A stretch of DNA of 64,000 bases from Lactiplantibacillus plantarum EGD-AQ4 (GTDB taxonomy: Bacteria; Bacillota; Bacilli; Lactobacillales; Lactobacillaceae): contig NZ_AVAQ01000001.1 in NCBI RefSeq assembly GCF_000463075.2, positions 186,001-250,000 on the forward strand. The letters are read 5' to 3'. Position 1 is the stretch's first letter, and each line of letters opens with the position of its first letter. Positions 8,856 through 16,980 of this stretch are shown here, piece after piece. Under the pieces are notes generated by a model. It did not search any database and was not told the DNA's origin. It was given only the letters and a program-made list of their open reading frames with translations. Both the position numbers and the translations under genes were made by a program.

Positions 8856-9517
8856 CGCGTATTTGTAATGTTAAACTGGTGTCCAGTTTTTTGAATTACA
8901 TTGTCTTCTAATAAGTTTTGGATGAGTTCTTCAGTTGAAGAAAGGCTGGTTAGTTTTCTAGCCTTGATATAGTAATCGATGTTCAAGAGTACATTTACTT
9001 CATCAAAATTCAAATCTGTTTTAGCAAATTCTAACTCAAACTTTGAAGACTCAAAGGACTGCCAAAGCCGACGTTCTTTTTCTGGAAACTCCGCCAGGTC
9101 TTTATTTGAAGTGCCAACCCGGATATACTCTTTGCCATGGTACTTAATGGGTCTATTGATATGCGTCACATCTATAGTTAATAAAACCAATTTCTTATTA
9201 TCTTGTAGTGTAAATTCTTCAAATTCAAGGTTTACGTGTGGATCTGTGAAGGTCGATAAATGTGTTGTAAGAGGCATTTGATTTTTACCACTGGTTTTTG
9301 TTTTGTATGGCTCAAAGGTAGTTCCGACAATCTTCTTTGTCATATCTTTAATTCCCCAAATCATATGGGCAGCAGGAAAACCTGCGAGTAACGCAGAGTT
9401 GCCTAAAGATGATATGTATTCGCCAATGGCAGATGCTTCTTTTAAATTTTCTTTATAATCCAAAGTTTCAGATTCATCATACTTTTTAATAAACTCTAGT
9501 AAGGCATTTAATTCCAT
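8856..9517 (-). pseudogene. 5' part of AlbA/GHKL-ATPase regulator gene
   Basis: Encodes the first ~222 residues of the interrupted regulator. The N-terminal region ESETLDYKENL..., then GNSALLAGFPAAHMIWGIKD, matches the AlbA_2 putative DNA-binding domain. ATG 9515-9517 follows GAGGAGTATATAACTT. Without the insertion the whole protein would be about 498 residues, a normal length for this family. Truncated product from this segment would keep the putative DNA-binding half but lose the ATP-binding half. Two similar 18-bp repeats lie upstream (9542-9559 and 9597-9614). Confidence 0.8.
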
Positions 9518-9541
9518 AAGTTATATACTCCTCTTTAGTTC

Positions 9542-9559
9542 TTTTCTCAATAAAAGACA
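9542..9559 (-). promoter_or_regulatory. Direct repeat A, possible operator
   Basis: Minus-strand sequence tgtcttttattgagaaaa, 25-42 bases upstream of the regulator's start codon. Copy B at 9597-9614 matches at 16 of 18 positions in the same orientation. Position and spacing (55 bases, about five helical turns) suggest binding sites of an autoregulator. Confidence 0.5.
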
Positions 9560-9596
9560 ATATCGTCGAAATGCTAATAGACCAACACTTACGCTT

Positions 9597-9614
9597 TTTT
9601 CTCAGTAAAATACA
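9597..9614 (-). promoter_or_regulatory. Direct repeat B, possible operator
   Basis: Minus-strand sequence tgtattttactgagaaaa, matching copy A at 16 of 18 positions. Confidence 0.5.
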
Positions 9615-10227
9615 CTTACTAGACATACCTCAAGCGGGCAGGTAATATTTCTCGGTGATTCATTGAAAATCAGCAACAGCTGCAGAGTTCACGGATAGGC
9701 GTAACTGCTATAATTTGTCATACATTATGAGCGTTTGTTGAACTGTCATAATTAAATTGAGAAGCTGATTTGTTGCTTGTTTAAGGTGCGCGAGCTTTGC
9801 TCTCGTAACATGATTTAGTGTGACTATTCAAACTTCTACATTGCAATCCACTTGCTGATTCAGGTTGCTTTTACTAGATGTTGTATGATTTGATGCTGGC
9901 TAACATAATTAACTGTTTACCTTCGCACAAGAATTGCCGCTTCCAGCATACGTGGAAATCACATTTAACAAAATGCCTAACAGGATTAGACTTTAGTCGA
10001 CAAAACCAAAAAGAAGTCGTAAACCTTGCTAGGTTGTTAAAAGTGTAACAGAAGCGTCATCAATTACAAGCCAAATTTCAACTTTTATATCATCTTGATA
10101 CTTTCGTGTACCAGCATAATGCTCACATGGGAACTTACAAAATTGGGTTGATAGTTACTTTCAATCTGAAAAATTCCAATGTATCGATAATTTATCAAAG
10201 GCAATGATTGAGTAGAACACAATCAGT

Positions 10228-10246
10228 CATTAGAAATTCTTAGCAA
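10228..10246. repeat. Right copy of 19-bp island-flanking repeat
   Basis: cattagaaattcttagcaa, differing from the copy at 6491-6509 by one base. Minus-strand translation across it ends EFAKNF-stop, reminiscent of the VAKDF-stop at the left copy, so it may derive from the end of a second integrase gene. Confidence 0.5.
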
Positions 10247-10469
10247 ATTCCTAAGCACAAACTATTTTACCTTCTTTGACTAATTTGATAAACTTAGGAT
10301 AAGAAAGTTGAGGTGACTGATTGAGATGGCTAGTCATAGGCAAATGATTGACAAACTAGTGTGAGGAAGTTGCTAGCGCAGCATGCGTTAGTAACGATTC
10401 ACTAACTCAATTTTAATCTTAACTCGGGAAACGTAACGAGTAGTCAATTTTAGGTGAAAGAGGGATTCT

Positions 10470-11186
10470 ATGAACAATTTTCAAAATGACCCACAACCAC
10501 GGACCATTAATACGCAAGTTGGTCTCCGTAGTTTCTTAACAAAAATGTATGGGTTCATGACGGTTGCCGTGTTGGTTTCAGCCTTGACCGTTTACTTATC
10601 AATGACCATGTTCCAGGCACAAATTTACGCTGCCTTTAATGCTCATCCAATCATGGCACTGGTCATTTTCATTGTCAGCATGTTCGTCATGATTGGCGGA
10701 ATTCAAGCCAACGCAACGCGTAATCCGGCGATGAGTTTTACCTTGCTGATGCTGTTCTCAGTGGTCTTCGGGGTTGAAATGTCGATCATCTTATCCTTAT
10801 ACACGGGTGCGGTGATTACCGGGGCCTTCGTTGCCGCCGGTGCGGTCTTCGCCACGATGGCCGTCATTGGGACGACCACCAAGCGTGATATTTCACGGAT
10901 TGGTAGTCATCTGATTGCCGCATTAATTGGTTTGTTTGTGGCTTCTATCGTTAACATGTTCTTACAAAGCGCTATGATTAGTTACATCTTCTCATACATC
11001 GGTGTCTTGATTTTCGCCGGTTTATCCATGTGGGATGCTAATCGGATGCGAGACATGTATTTACAATATGGTGACCAAGTTTCATCTACTGGTTTAGCCG
11101 TTACTGGGGCCTTACAACTTTATTTGGACTTCGTTAACTTATTCTTATACTTCGTCCAAATCTTCGGTGGCTCGAGCCGCGACTAA
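10470..11186 (+). CDS. Bax inhibitor-1/YccA family membrane protein
   Basis: 238 residues with seven hydrophobic segments starting at about residues 27, 55, 80, 103, 137, 162 and 205. This is the fold of the BI-1/YccA/YbhL (UPF0005) family, whose members are linked to pH-sensitive calcium leak and, for YccA, to FtsH control. The N-terminus before the first segment is short and hydrophilic. The ending LYLDFVNLFLYFVQIFG is characteristic. ATG 10470 follows GAAAGAGGG. It is monocistronic, with a terminator just downstream; a possible TTGACA lies at 10348-10353 with a weak -10. Its exact role in lactobacilli is unknown. Confidence 0.92.
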   Translation: MNNFQNDPQPRTINTQVGLRSFLTKMYGFMTVAVLVSALTVYLSMTMFQAQIYAAFNAHPIMALVIFIVSMFVMIGGIQANATRNPAMSFTLLMLFSVVFGVEMSIILSLYTGAVITGAFVAAGAVFATMAVIGTTTKRDISRIGSHLIAALIGLFVASIVNMFLQSAMISYIFSYIGVLIFAGLSMWDANRMRDMYLQYGDQVSSTGLAVTGALQLYLDFVNLFLYFVQIFGGSSRD

Positions 11187-11211
11187 TTACGAACAAAATA
11201 AGCTTCAAACT

Positions 11212-11245
11212 AGACACGCTAGCCAGTTTGGTTAGGGTGTCTTTT
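11212..11245 (+). terminator. Terminator of the Bax inhibitor-1 family gene
   Basis: AGACAC..CTAGCC pairs with GGTTAG..GTGTCT around a five-base loop, followed by TTTT, 26 bases after the stop codon. Confidence 0.85.
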
Positions 11246-11875
11246 CATTAGTATCTCGATATAGACCAATTTATGGCCATGAATTGCAACGAATAATCAT
11301 TGAAACATGGGACAATACGTGTTGTGGCAGTTATTCTTTGACGTTAAAGATGATTGAAAGGTGCCGTTTTCTAAGTTCAAGTGCTACCAGCCGGGACCCG
11401 CCGGAAACAGTGCGAGTTGCCGTAAACTTGCTGTAGTGGATGCTTCCTACACCGGCTTCCAGGTATTCGAAAGGTGGACACGTGCGGACTTAACTTTTTG
11501 TTGGATTAGTCGTTGGTTCCTTAGTACACGATAATTTTGATATTGAACTGTCAGACTGGTTTCTAACAATCGCTAAACTTTCTTAACCATGTTTTAAGGC
11601 CTCTGACAACCAACTTCATTGAACCTAACCTGCCATAATTTTTTCTAGTCGTCTGCTATGGCAAAATTTTGAATTATAAGTGAGGGTGGTTTTATCGACT
11701 AAATTCAAGGCTAGTGGTCATTAAATGAGTGAATCATATTCAGTAATCTTCTCAGTACTAAAATGCCATAAAGCATCCTTGCTATCGATTAAAAGTTTGT
11801 CTGAAGGACCAGCCACTTAATATTCAGAGGTCAATTGTACCAATGTAGGTGGCCGTTCATCCGCCATTCGAGTGG

Positions 11876-12017
11876 CTTCCCGACCGGAGGGGCTGGCTGA
11901 CAATGCTCAAGGGCTAGAAGAAGACTCGTATTTGAAATTGCGCAGTGGGTTTCTGCGTGAGTTCAAATCGATGTCCGCCCTGTTCCAGCGTTGTCAGCCA
12001 GCCCCGGAGGTCGGAAT
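11876..12017. ncRNA. Large nested hairpin, candidate structured RNA or intergenic repeat
   Basis: The outer arm at 11876-11907 pairs with 11987-12017. GGGCTGGCTGACAA at 11889-11902 finds its exact complement at 11991-12004, and GACC/GGTC extends it beyond a 4x4 internal loop. Inside, TTTGAA..GCGCAG at 11931-11945 pairs with CTGCG...TTCAAA at 11953-11967, giving a second nested stem. The ends lack a T-run on either strand. The nested design suggests RNA structure or a palindromic intergenic repeat rather than a terminator. Strand unknown. Confidence 0.5.
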
Positions 12018-12328
12018 AGGGCGCGCCTCCGCTGACGAATAGCAATCCAATTAGCACGTTTCAATCATGATTCATAACACACAATGCGTGTCAATGTTCA
12101 AAGTCAATGGTGACCAACTCGCCAATGAACAGAAAATCTGTGATTTGTTGGGTTTTCAGTGGGCCGAACTCCCGTTTTAGGTGATTGTTTGGTACAATTA
12201 TAAGGGTAAACCACTTGTTAGTGGACCACATACTGGTCGCAAAATCAGATTGATGCAAAATGACTGATACCACTGATGAGCGTTGCATGATATCGATAAC
12301 TTAAAATTAAGAGACGGGGAGCAAACCA

Positions 12329-14977
12329 ATGGCAAAAAAATTATTACTGATTGATGGTAACAGTGTGGCGTTTCGGGCGTTCTTTGCCTTGCATAACCAA
12401 CTGGAACGGTTCGTAAATCCGGATGGCTTGCATACAAACGCTATTTATGGCTTTAATACCATGCTTGACCACATGATCAAGGCCGTGGACCCTACTGATA
12501 TGCTGGTGGCTTTTGATGCGGGCAAGACCACGTTTAGAACCGCCATGTATGATAACTATAAGGGCGGTCGCGCCAAGACCCCAAGTGAGTTCTCTGAGCA
12601 GATGCCATATATTAAGCAATTGTTGGACGCTTATGGCATCAAACATTATGAATTAAAGGACTATGAAGCCGATGATATTATCGGGACGCTGGCTGGTCAG
12701 GCTGATCAAGCTGGCTATACGACGACAATCGTTACTGGTGATCGTGATTTGACCCAGTTGACGACGGAACGGACGACGGTGGCAGTGACCGTTAAAGGGG
12801 TTTCAGAAGTTGAACGCTACACCCCAGAACACGTTACGGAAAAATTAGGCATTACGCCAGCACAAATCATTGATATGAAGGGGCTGACGGGTGATACCTC
12901 GGATAATTATCCGGGTGTGACCAAGGTCGGCGAGAAGACAGCCCTGAAATTATTGAAACAATACGGGTCGATGGAAGGCATCTATGAAAATATCGATGCG
13001 ATGAAGGCCAGCAAGATGAAGGAACACTTGATTGAAGACCGTGAACAGGCGGCTCAAGCTAAGGTGCTCGCAACCATCAAGCGGGATGCACCGATTGAGG
13101 TTCAGTTGTCAGATTTGACCTATAATGGCCCTGATTTGGATCAGTTGGCGGCGTTCTATCAAACGATGGATTTTCAGTCATTTTTGAAGAAGTTACATCT
13201 GCAATCTGACGAACCGGCAACACCAATTGAATACACCGTTTTGACTAAGGATAATTTGGATGAGTTACAACAATTTACGACCCATGTCGACTTTTACCTT
13301 GAAATGCCAACACCGAACTACCACACCTCTGCCTTCGCTGGTTTTGCAATTGGTGCGGATGGCCATTGGTATATTAGTCGTGATGTTGAGTTGTTGATGC
13401 AACCCGCAGTCAGTGCGCTTTTGACTAGCGATACGCTGACCAAGGACGTCTTTGATATGAAACGAACGATGGTTGGGCTGAATCGCTTGGGCATCCAACT
13501 CGGCACGGTTGATTTCGACTTATTACTCGTTTCATATTTGTTGGACACCAACGATAACAGCAATGACCTCGGGAGTTTGGCAGAACAGCACGGCTACACC
13601 GACTTGCCAAGCGACGAGACGGTCTACGGTAAGGGTGTCAAACGTGCGATTCCTGAGGATGATGACGTGTTCTTCAGTCATTTGGCACGAAAATTAGCGG
13701 CAATCGCTGATTTGAAACCGCGCCTGTTGAAAGAACTCGCGGATAACGAGCAGGCCCAACTCTACGATGACATCGAAAAACCAATGGCCACAGTGCTCGC
13801 TCAGATGGAAATTGCCGGTATCACTGTTGATAGTAGTCGTTTGAAAGCGATGGGCAGTCAGTTTACGGAACGCCTGAGTGAGATCGAACAGACCATCTAT
13901 CAAGAGGCCGGCGAAGAGTTCAATATTAATTCGCCAAAGCAATTGGGACACATTTTATTTGAAGAAATGAAGTTGCCAGTCATCAAAAAGACCAAGACCG
14001 GTTACTCGACCGCCGTCGATGTGCTGGAAAAATTAGCACCAGAAGCACCAATCGTGGCGAATATCTTGCAGTATCGTCAAATTTCAAAGATTCAATCAAC
14101 CTACGTGGTGGGCTTGCTGGATGCCATTCATTCCACAGACCAAAAAGTGCACACGCGTTATCTTCAAACGTTGACGCAAACCGGCCGCTTGTCCTCAGTT
14201 GACCCGAACTTGCAAAATATTCCTGTTCGGCTCGAAGAAGGACGCAAGATTCGCCAAGCGTTCGTCCCAAGTCATGACGGTTGGCAGATTTTCTCATCCG
14301 ACTATTCACAAATCGAATTGCGGGTGCTCGCCCACATTACCGGTGATGAGAACATGCAAGCGGCCTTTAAGGAAGGCGACGACATTCATGCCGCCACAGC
14401 GATGCGGATCTTTAATCTGAAATCCGCTGAAGACGTGACACCTAATATTCGTCGGCAAGCCAAAGCGGTCAACTTCGGTATCGTTTACGGCATCAGTGAC
14501 TATGGCTTGTCACAAAATATTGGTATCAGTCGTAAGCAAGCGCGCAGCTTTATTGACGCTTACTTCAAGGAATATCCTGGTGTCAAGCAGTATATGGATG
14601 ACATTGTCAAATCGGCAAAGGAACAAGGCTACGTTGAGACGATTTCTCATCGTCGTCGCTATTTGCCAGACATTAATTCGAAGAGCTTCAACCAACGCTC
14701 GTTTGCCGAACGGACGGCCATGAACACGCCAATTCAAGGTAGTGCGGCCGATATTATCAAAATTGCGATGATCAAGATGCAAGCCGAGTTGAAAAAAGCT
14801 GGTTTGAAAGCAACCATGCTCTTACAAGTTCATGATGAATTGATTTTTGAAGCACCAAAGGAAGAAATTCCAGTTTTAGAAAAATTAGTACCAAGCGTGA
14901 TGGATTCCGCCGTGAAGTTAGCCGTACCGTTGAAGGTCGAGAGTCACTACGGTGATACTTGGTACGATGCAAAATAG
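12329..14977 (+). CDS. polA: DNA polymerase I
   Basis: 882 residues; fills gaps and removes RNA primers during lagging-strand synthesis and excision repair. The N-terminal 5'-3' exonuclease (about residues 1-290) shows LLIDGNSVAFRAFFA, DYEADDIIGT, VTGDRDLTQL and GDTSDNYPGV. The middle domain lacks the proofreading Asp-X-Glu: the expected FDTET position reads FYLEM. The polymerase domain carries motif A (DYSQIELRVLAHI), motif B (RRQAKAVNFGIVYG) and motif C (LLQVHDELIF). It is followed at 11 bases by mutM, then coaE and nrdR, a common lactobacillus repair and replication cluster. The stop precedes GGGGGAACC, the mutM ribosome binding site. Confidence 0.98.
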   Translation: MAKKLLLIDGNSVAFRAFFALHNQLERFVNPDGLHTNAIYGFNTMLDHMIKAVDPTDMLVAFDAGKTTFRTAMYDNYKGGRAKTPSEFSEQMPYIKQLLDAYGIKHYELKDYEADDIIGTLAGQADQAGYTTTIVTGDRDLTQLTTERTTVAVTVKGVSEVERYTPEHVTEKLGITPAQIIDMKGLTGDTSDNYPGVTKVGEKTALKLLKQYGSMEGIYENIDAMKASKMKEHLIEDREQAAQAKVLATIKRDAPIEVQLSDLTYNGPDLDQLAAFYQTMDFQSFLKKLHLQSDEPATPIEYTVLTKDNLDELQQFTTHVDFYLEMPTPNYHTSAFAGFAIGADGHWYISRDVELLMQPAVSALLTSDTLTKDVFDMKRTMVGLNRLGIQLGTVDFDLLLVSYLLDTNDNSNDLGSLAEQHGYTDLPSDETVYGKGVKRAIPEDDDVFFSHLARKLAAIADLKPRLLKELADNEQAQLYDDIEKPMATVLAQMEIAGITVDSSRLKAMGSQFTERLSEIEQTIYQEAGEEFNINSPKQLGHILFEEMKLPVIKKTKTGYSTAVDVLEKLAPEAPIVANILQYRQISKIQSTYVVGLLDAIHSTDQKVHTRYLQTLTQTGRLSSVDPNLQNIPVRLEEGRKIRQAFVPSHDGWQIFSSDYSQIELRVLAHITGDENMQAAFKEGDDIHAATAMRIFNLKSAEDVTPNIRRQAKAVNFGIVYGISDYGLSQNIGISRKQARSFIDAYFKEYPGVKQYMDDIVKSAKEQGYVETISHRRRYLPDINSKSFNQRSFAERTAMNTPIQGSAADIIKIAMIKMQAELKKAGLKATMLLQVHDELIFEAPKEEIPVLEKLVPSVMDSAVKLAVPLKVESHYGDTWYDAK

Positions 14978-14988
14978 GGGGAACCACC

Positions 14989-15813
14989 ATGCCTGAATTA
15001 CCAGAAGTTGAAACGGTTCGCCGTGGGTTGAACCGGCTCGTTAGGGGTGCCACGATCGCTGATATTGACGTCTATTGGCCCAAAATCATCAATAACGACG
15101 TGGCTTTATTTAAAGAGCGACTGATCAACCAGACGATTCAAACCATCGACCGGCGTGGCAAATATTTGTTATTCCGGTTTAGTAACGGCTTAACGATGGT
15201 GTCGCACTTGCGCATGGAAGGTAAGTACAACGTCGTTCCACGTGGTGAAGCGCGCGATAAGCATACCCACGTCGTCTTTCATTTAACGGACGACCGCGAC
15301 TTGCTGTATAACGATACCCGTAAATTTGGGCGGATGACGTTAGTGCCGACTGGTGAGGAGTTGTCGGTGGCTGGGCTACGCACGATTGGGCCGGAACCAG
15401 TTGCTGACCAGTTGACTTTAGCTTATCTGACTGCAACGTTTGAACATTCTAAGAAGATGATCAAGCCGCTCTTACTGGATCAGAGCAAGATTGCGGGCAT
15501 CGGCAATATTTATGCGGATGAAACCTTATGGATGAGCAAGATCCATCCGATGCGGCCAGCTAATTCGCTGACAGCCGATGAAATTGCGACTTTGCGTGAC
15601 AATATTATCACTGAAATGGCGTTGGCCATCAAAGGTCACGGAACGACGGTTCATTCATTCTCAACCGCGTTTGGCGAGGCTGGTCAATTTCAGAATCACT
15701 TGCACGTCTATGGCCGTGAGGGACAACCTTGCGAGCGGTGTGGGACGATGATTGAGAAAATCAAGGTCGCGCAACGTGGGACACATTTCTGTCCCCTTGA
15801 ACAACGATTGTAG
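14989..15813 (+). CDS. mutM: Formamidopyrimidine-DNA glycosylase
   Basis: 274 residues; removes 8-oxoguanine and ring-opened purines and nicks the abasic site. The start at ATG 14989 gives PELPEVETVRRGL, where Pro2 is the catalytic nucleophile and Glu3 its partner; an in-frame start at 14959 would block this and lies inside polA. Lys in RRGKYLLF, the H2TH region (LLDQSKIAGIGNIYADE) and the C-terminal zinc finger are visible. The finger reads CERCG...THFCPLEQ: the fourth Cys expected two residues after CP is Glu (see findings). Adjacent to coaE. Confidence 0.96.
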   Translation: MPELPEVETVRRGLNRLVRGATIADIDVYWPKIINNDVALFKERLINQTIQTIDRRGKYLLFRFSNGLTMVSHLRMEGKYNVVPRGEARDKHTHVVFHLTDDRDLLYNDTRKFGRMTLVPTGEELSVAGLRTIGPEPVADQLTLAYLTATFEHSKKMIKPLLLDQSKIAGIGNIYADETLWMSKIHPMRPANSLTADEIATLRDNIITEMALAIKGHGTTVHSFSTAFGEAGQFQNHLHVYGREGQPCERCGTMIEKIKVAQRGTHFCPLEQRL

Positions 15814-15822
15814 GTGACCACC

Positions 15823-16416
15823 GTGACGAAATTAATCGGGTTGACCGGTGGAATTGCGACCGGAAAATCAACGGTTTCTAAGCTATTAGCGCAGTATCTG
15901 CCCATCGTGGACGCTGACAAAATCGCGTGGGCAGTCGAAGGGCCTGGGCAACCGACGACGCAGAAAATCGCCGCGAAGTTTGGACCGCAAGCATTATTGG
16001 CTGATGGCTCGCTCAATCGGCCGTGGCTCGGCCAGTTAGTTTTTAATGATTCGGCCGCCTTGCAGGAATTGACGGCCATCACCAGTTTGCCGATTCAATA
16101 CGCGATGTTTGAAGCCATCGTTGCGGCGGGGCGGTCGAATCCAACGGCGATTATTCTAGACGTGCCGTTGCTCTATGAGAGTGGCTGGCAGAATGTCTGT
16201 GACCAAGTTGTTGTTGTGACTGCACCACCGGCCGTCGTACTAAAACGCTTGATGGCACGTAATCAGCTGTCAAAGCAAGCGGCACAGGCACGGATTGCGA
16301 GTCAGTTGCCGCTAGCCCAGAAGGCAGCGTGGGCGGACGTGGTGATTGATAACGGTTCAACCGTTGATAAAACTGAAGCCGCCGTGTTAAAATGGCTAGA
16401 AACTATGACTGTTTAA
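15823..16416 (+). CDS. coaE: Dephospho-CoA kinase
   Basis: About 197 residues; phosphorylates dephospho-CoA in the last step of coenzyme A synthesis. P-loop GLTGGIATGKS at residues 5-15, the DADKIAW motif and the lid segment typical of CoaE (LKRLMARNQLSKQAAQARIASQ) are present. Start choice: GTG 15823 follows AGGTG at 15812-15816; the alternative GTG at 15814 would touch the mutM stop and has no site before it. It is in the polA-mutM-coaE-nrdR group. Confidence 0.95.
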   Translation: MTKLIGLTGGIATGKSTVSKLLAQYLPIVDADKIAWAVEGPGQPTTQKIAAKFGPQALLADGSLNRPWLGQLVFNDSAALQELTAITSLPIQYAMFEAIVAAGRSNPTAIILDVPLLYESGWQNVCDQVVVVTAPPAVVLKRLMARNQLSKQAAQARIASQLPLAQKAAWADVVIDNGSTVDKTEAAVLKWLETMTV

Positions 16417-16455
16417 TAAAAATAATTGTGACTTGTTACAAGGGGTGTGAAAGCT

Positions 16456-16971
16456 ATGCAATGTCCACATTGTCATCATAATGGCTCCCGTGTGGTTGAC
16501 AGTCGACCGACTGATGACGGTCGTGTCATCCGGCGTCGGCGGGAATGCGAAAACTGTGGTTTCCGATTTACGACGTTTGAACGGGTCGAAGCGACCCCGT
16601 TATTAGTGATCAAGAAAAATGGTGCGCGTGAAGAATTCAACCGTGAGAAAGTCTTACGTGGGATTATTCGCTCCGCCGAAAAACGCCCAGTCAGCATGGA
16701 AACCATGACTGGGGTCGTTGATGATGTAGAAAATAAAGTCCGGTCGCTGGGTGAAAATGAAATTTCCAGCCAAGTGATCGGTGAGTACGTGATGGAGCAA
16801 CTTGCAGATATTGATGAAATTTCTTATATCCGCTTTGCCAGTGTTTATCGCCAATTCAAGGATATGCACGTTTTCTTGAACGAACTCCAAGATATGATGG
16901 AACGTGACAAGGTCAAGTTGGCGAAACCGTCAGCTAAGACCGACCACGCACCAAAACGTAAAAAAGATTAG
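16456..16971 (+). CDS. nrdR: Transcriptional repressor NrdR
   Basis: 171 residues. N-terminal zinc ribbon (CPHC at residues 3-6, CENCG at about 31-35) and an ATP-cone domain ([20 protein letters not shown]). NrdR binds NrdR boxes and lowers ribonucleotide reductase expression when dATP is high. ATG 16456 is preferred over GTG 16447, because AAGGGG at 16439-16445 abuts the GTG but is well spaced for the ATG. Length is normal for the family. It is followed ten bases later by dnaB, the usual order in lactobacilli. Confidence 0.96.
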   Translation: MQCPHCHHNGSRVVDSRPTDDGRVIRRRRECENCGFRFTTFERVEATPLLVIKKNGAREEFNREKVLRGIIRSAEKRPVSMETMTGVVDDVENKVRSLGENEISSQVIGEYVMEQLADIDEISYIRFASVYRQFKDMHVFLNELQDMMERDKVKLAKPSAKTDHAPKRKKD

Positions 16972-16980
16972 GTCAAAAGA

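Larger units (their letters stand above)
9518..10469. other. Non-coding right part of accessory island
   Basis: Contains the promoter region of the leftward regulator with its two 18-bp repeats, the right 19-bp repeat copy (10228-10246), and a relict rightward reading at about 9985-10160 (FSRQNQKEVVNLARLLKV, stop, then QKRHQLQAKFQLLYHLDTF) that I could not assign. No intact gene is visible. Confidence 0.6.
11187..12328. other. Long intergenic region before polA
   Basis: About 1.1 kb without a supportable gene. It contains the terminator at 11212-11245, a GC-rich folded-looking stretch around 11385-11490, and the large nested hairpin at 11876-12017. The last 100 bases form the polA upstream region, with GACGGGGAG as ribosome binding site. 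Confidence 0.65.

Noticed and set aside
11385-11490. Second structured RNA in the gap before polA
   Set aside because: Only short, interrupted stems could be drawn by eye; not enough to claim a feature.
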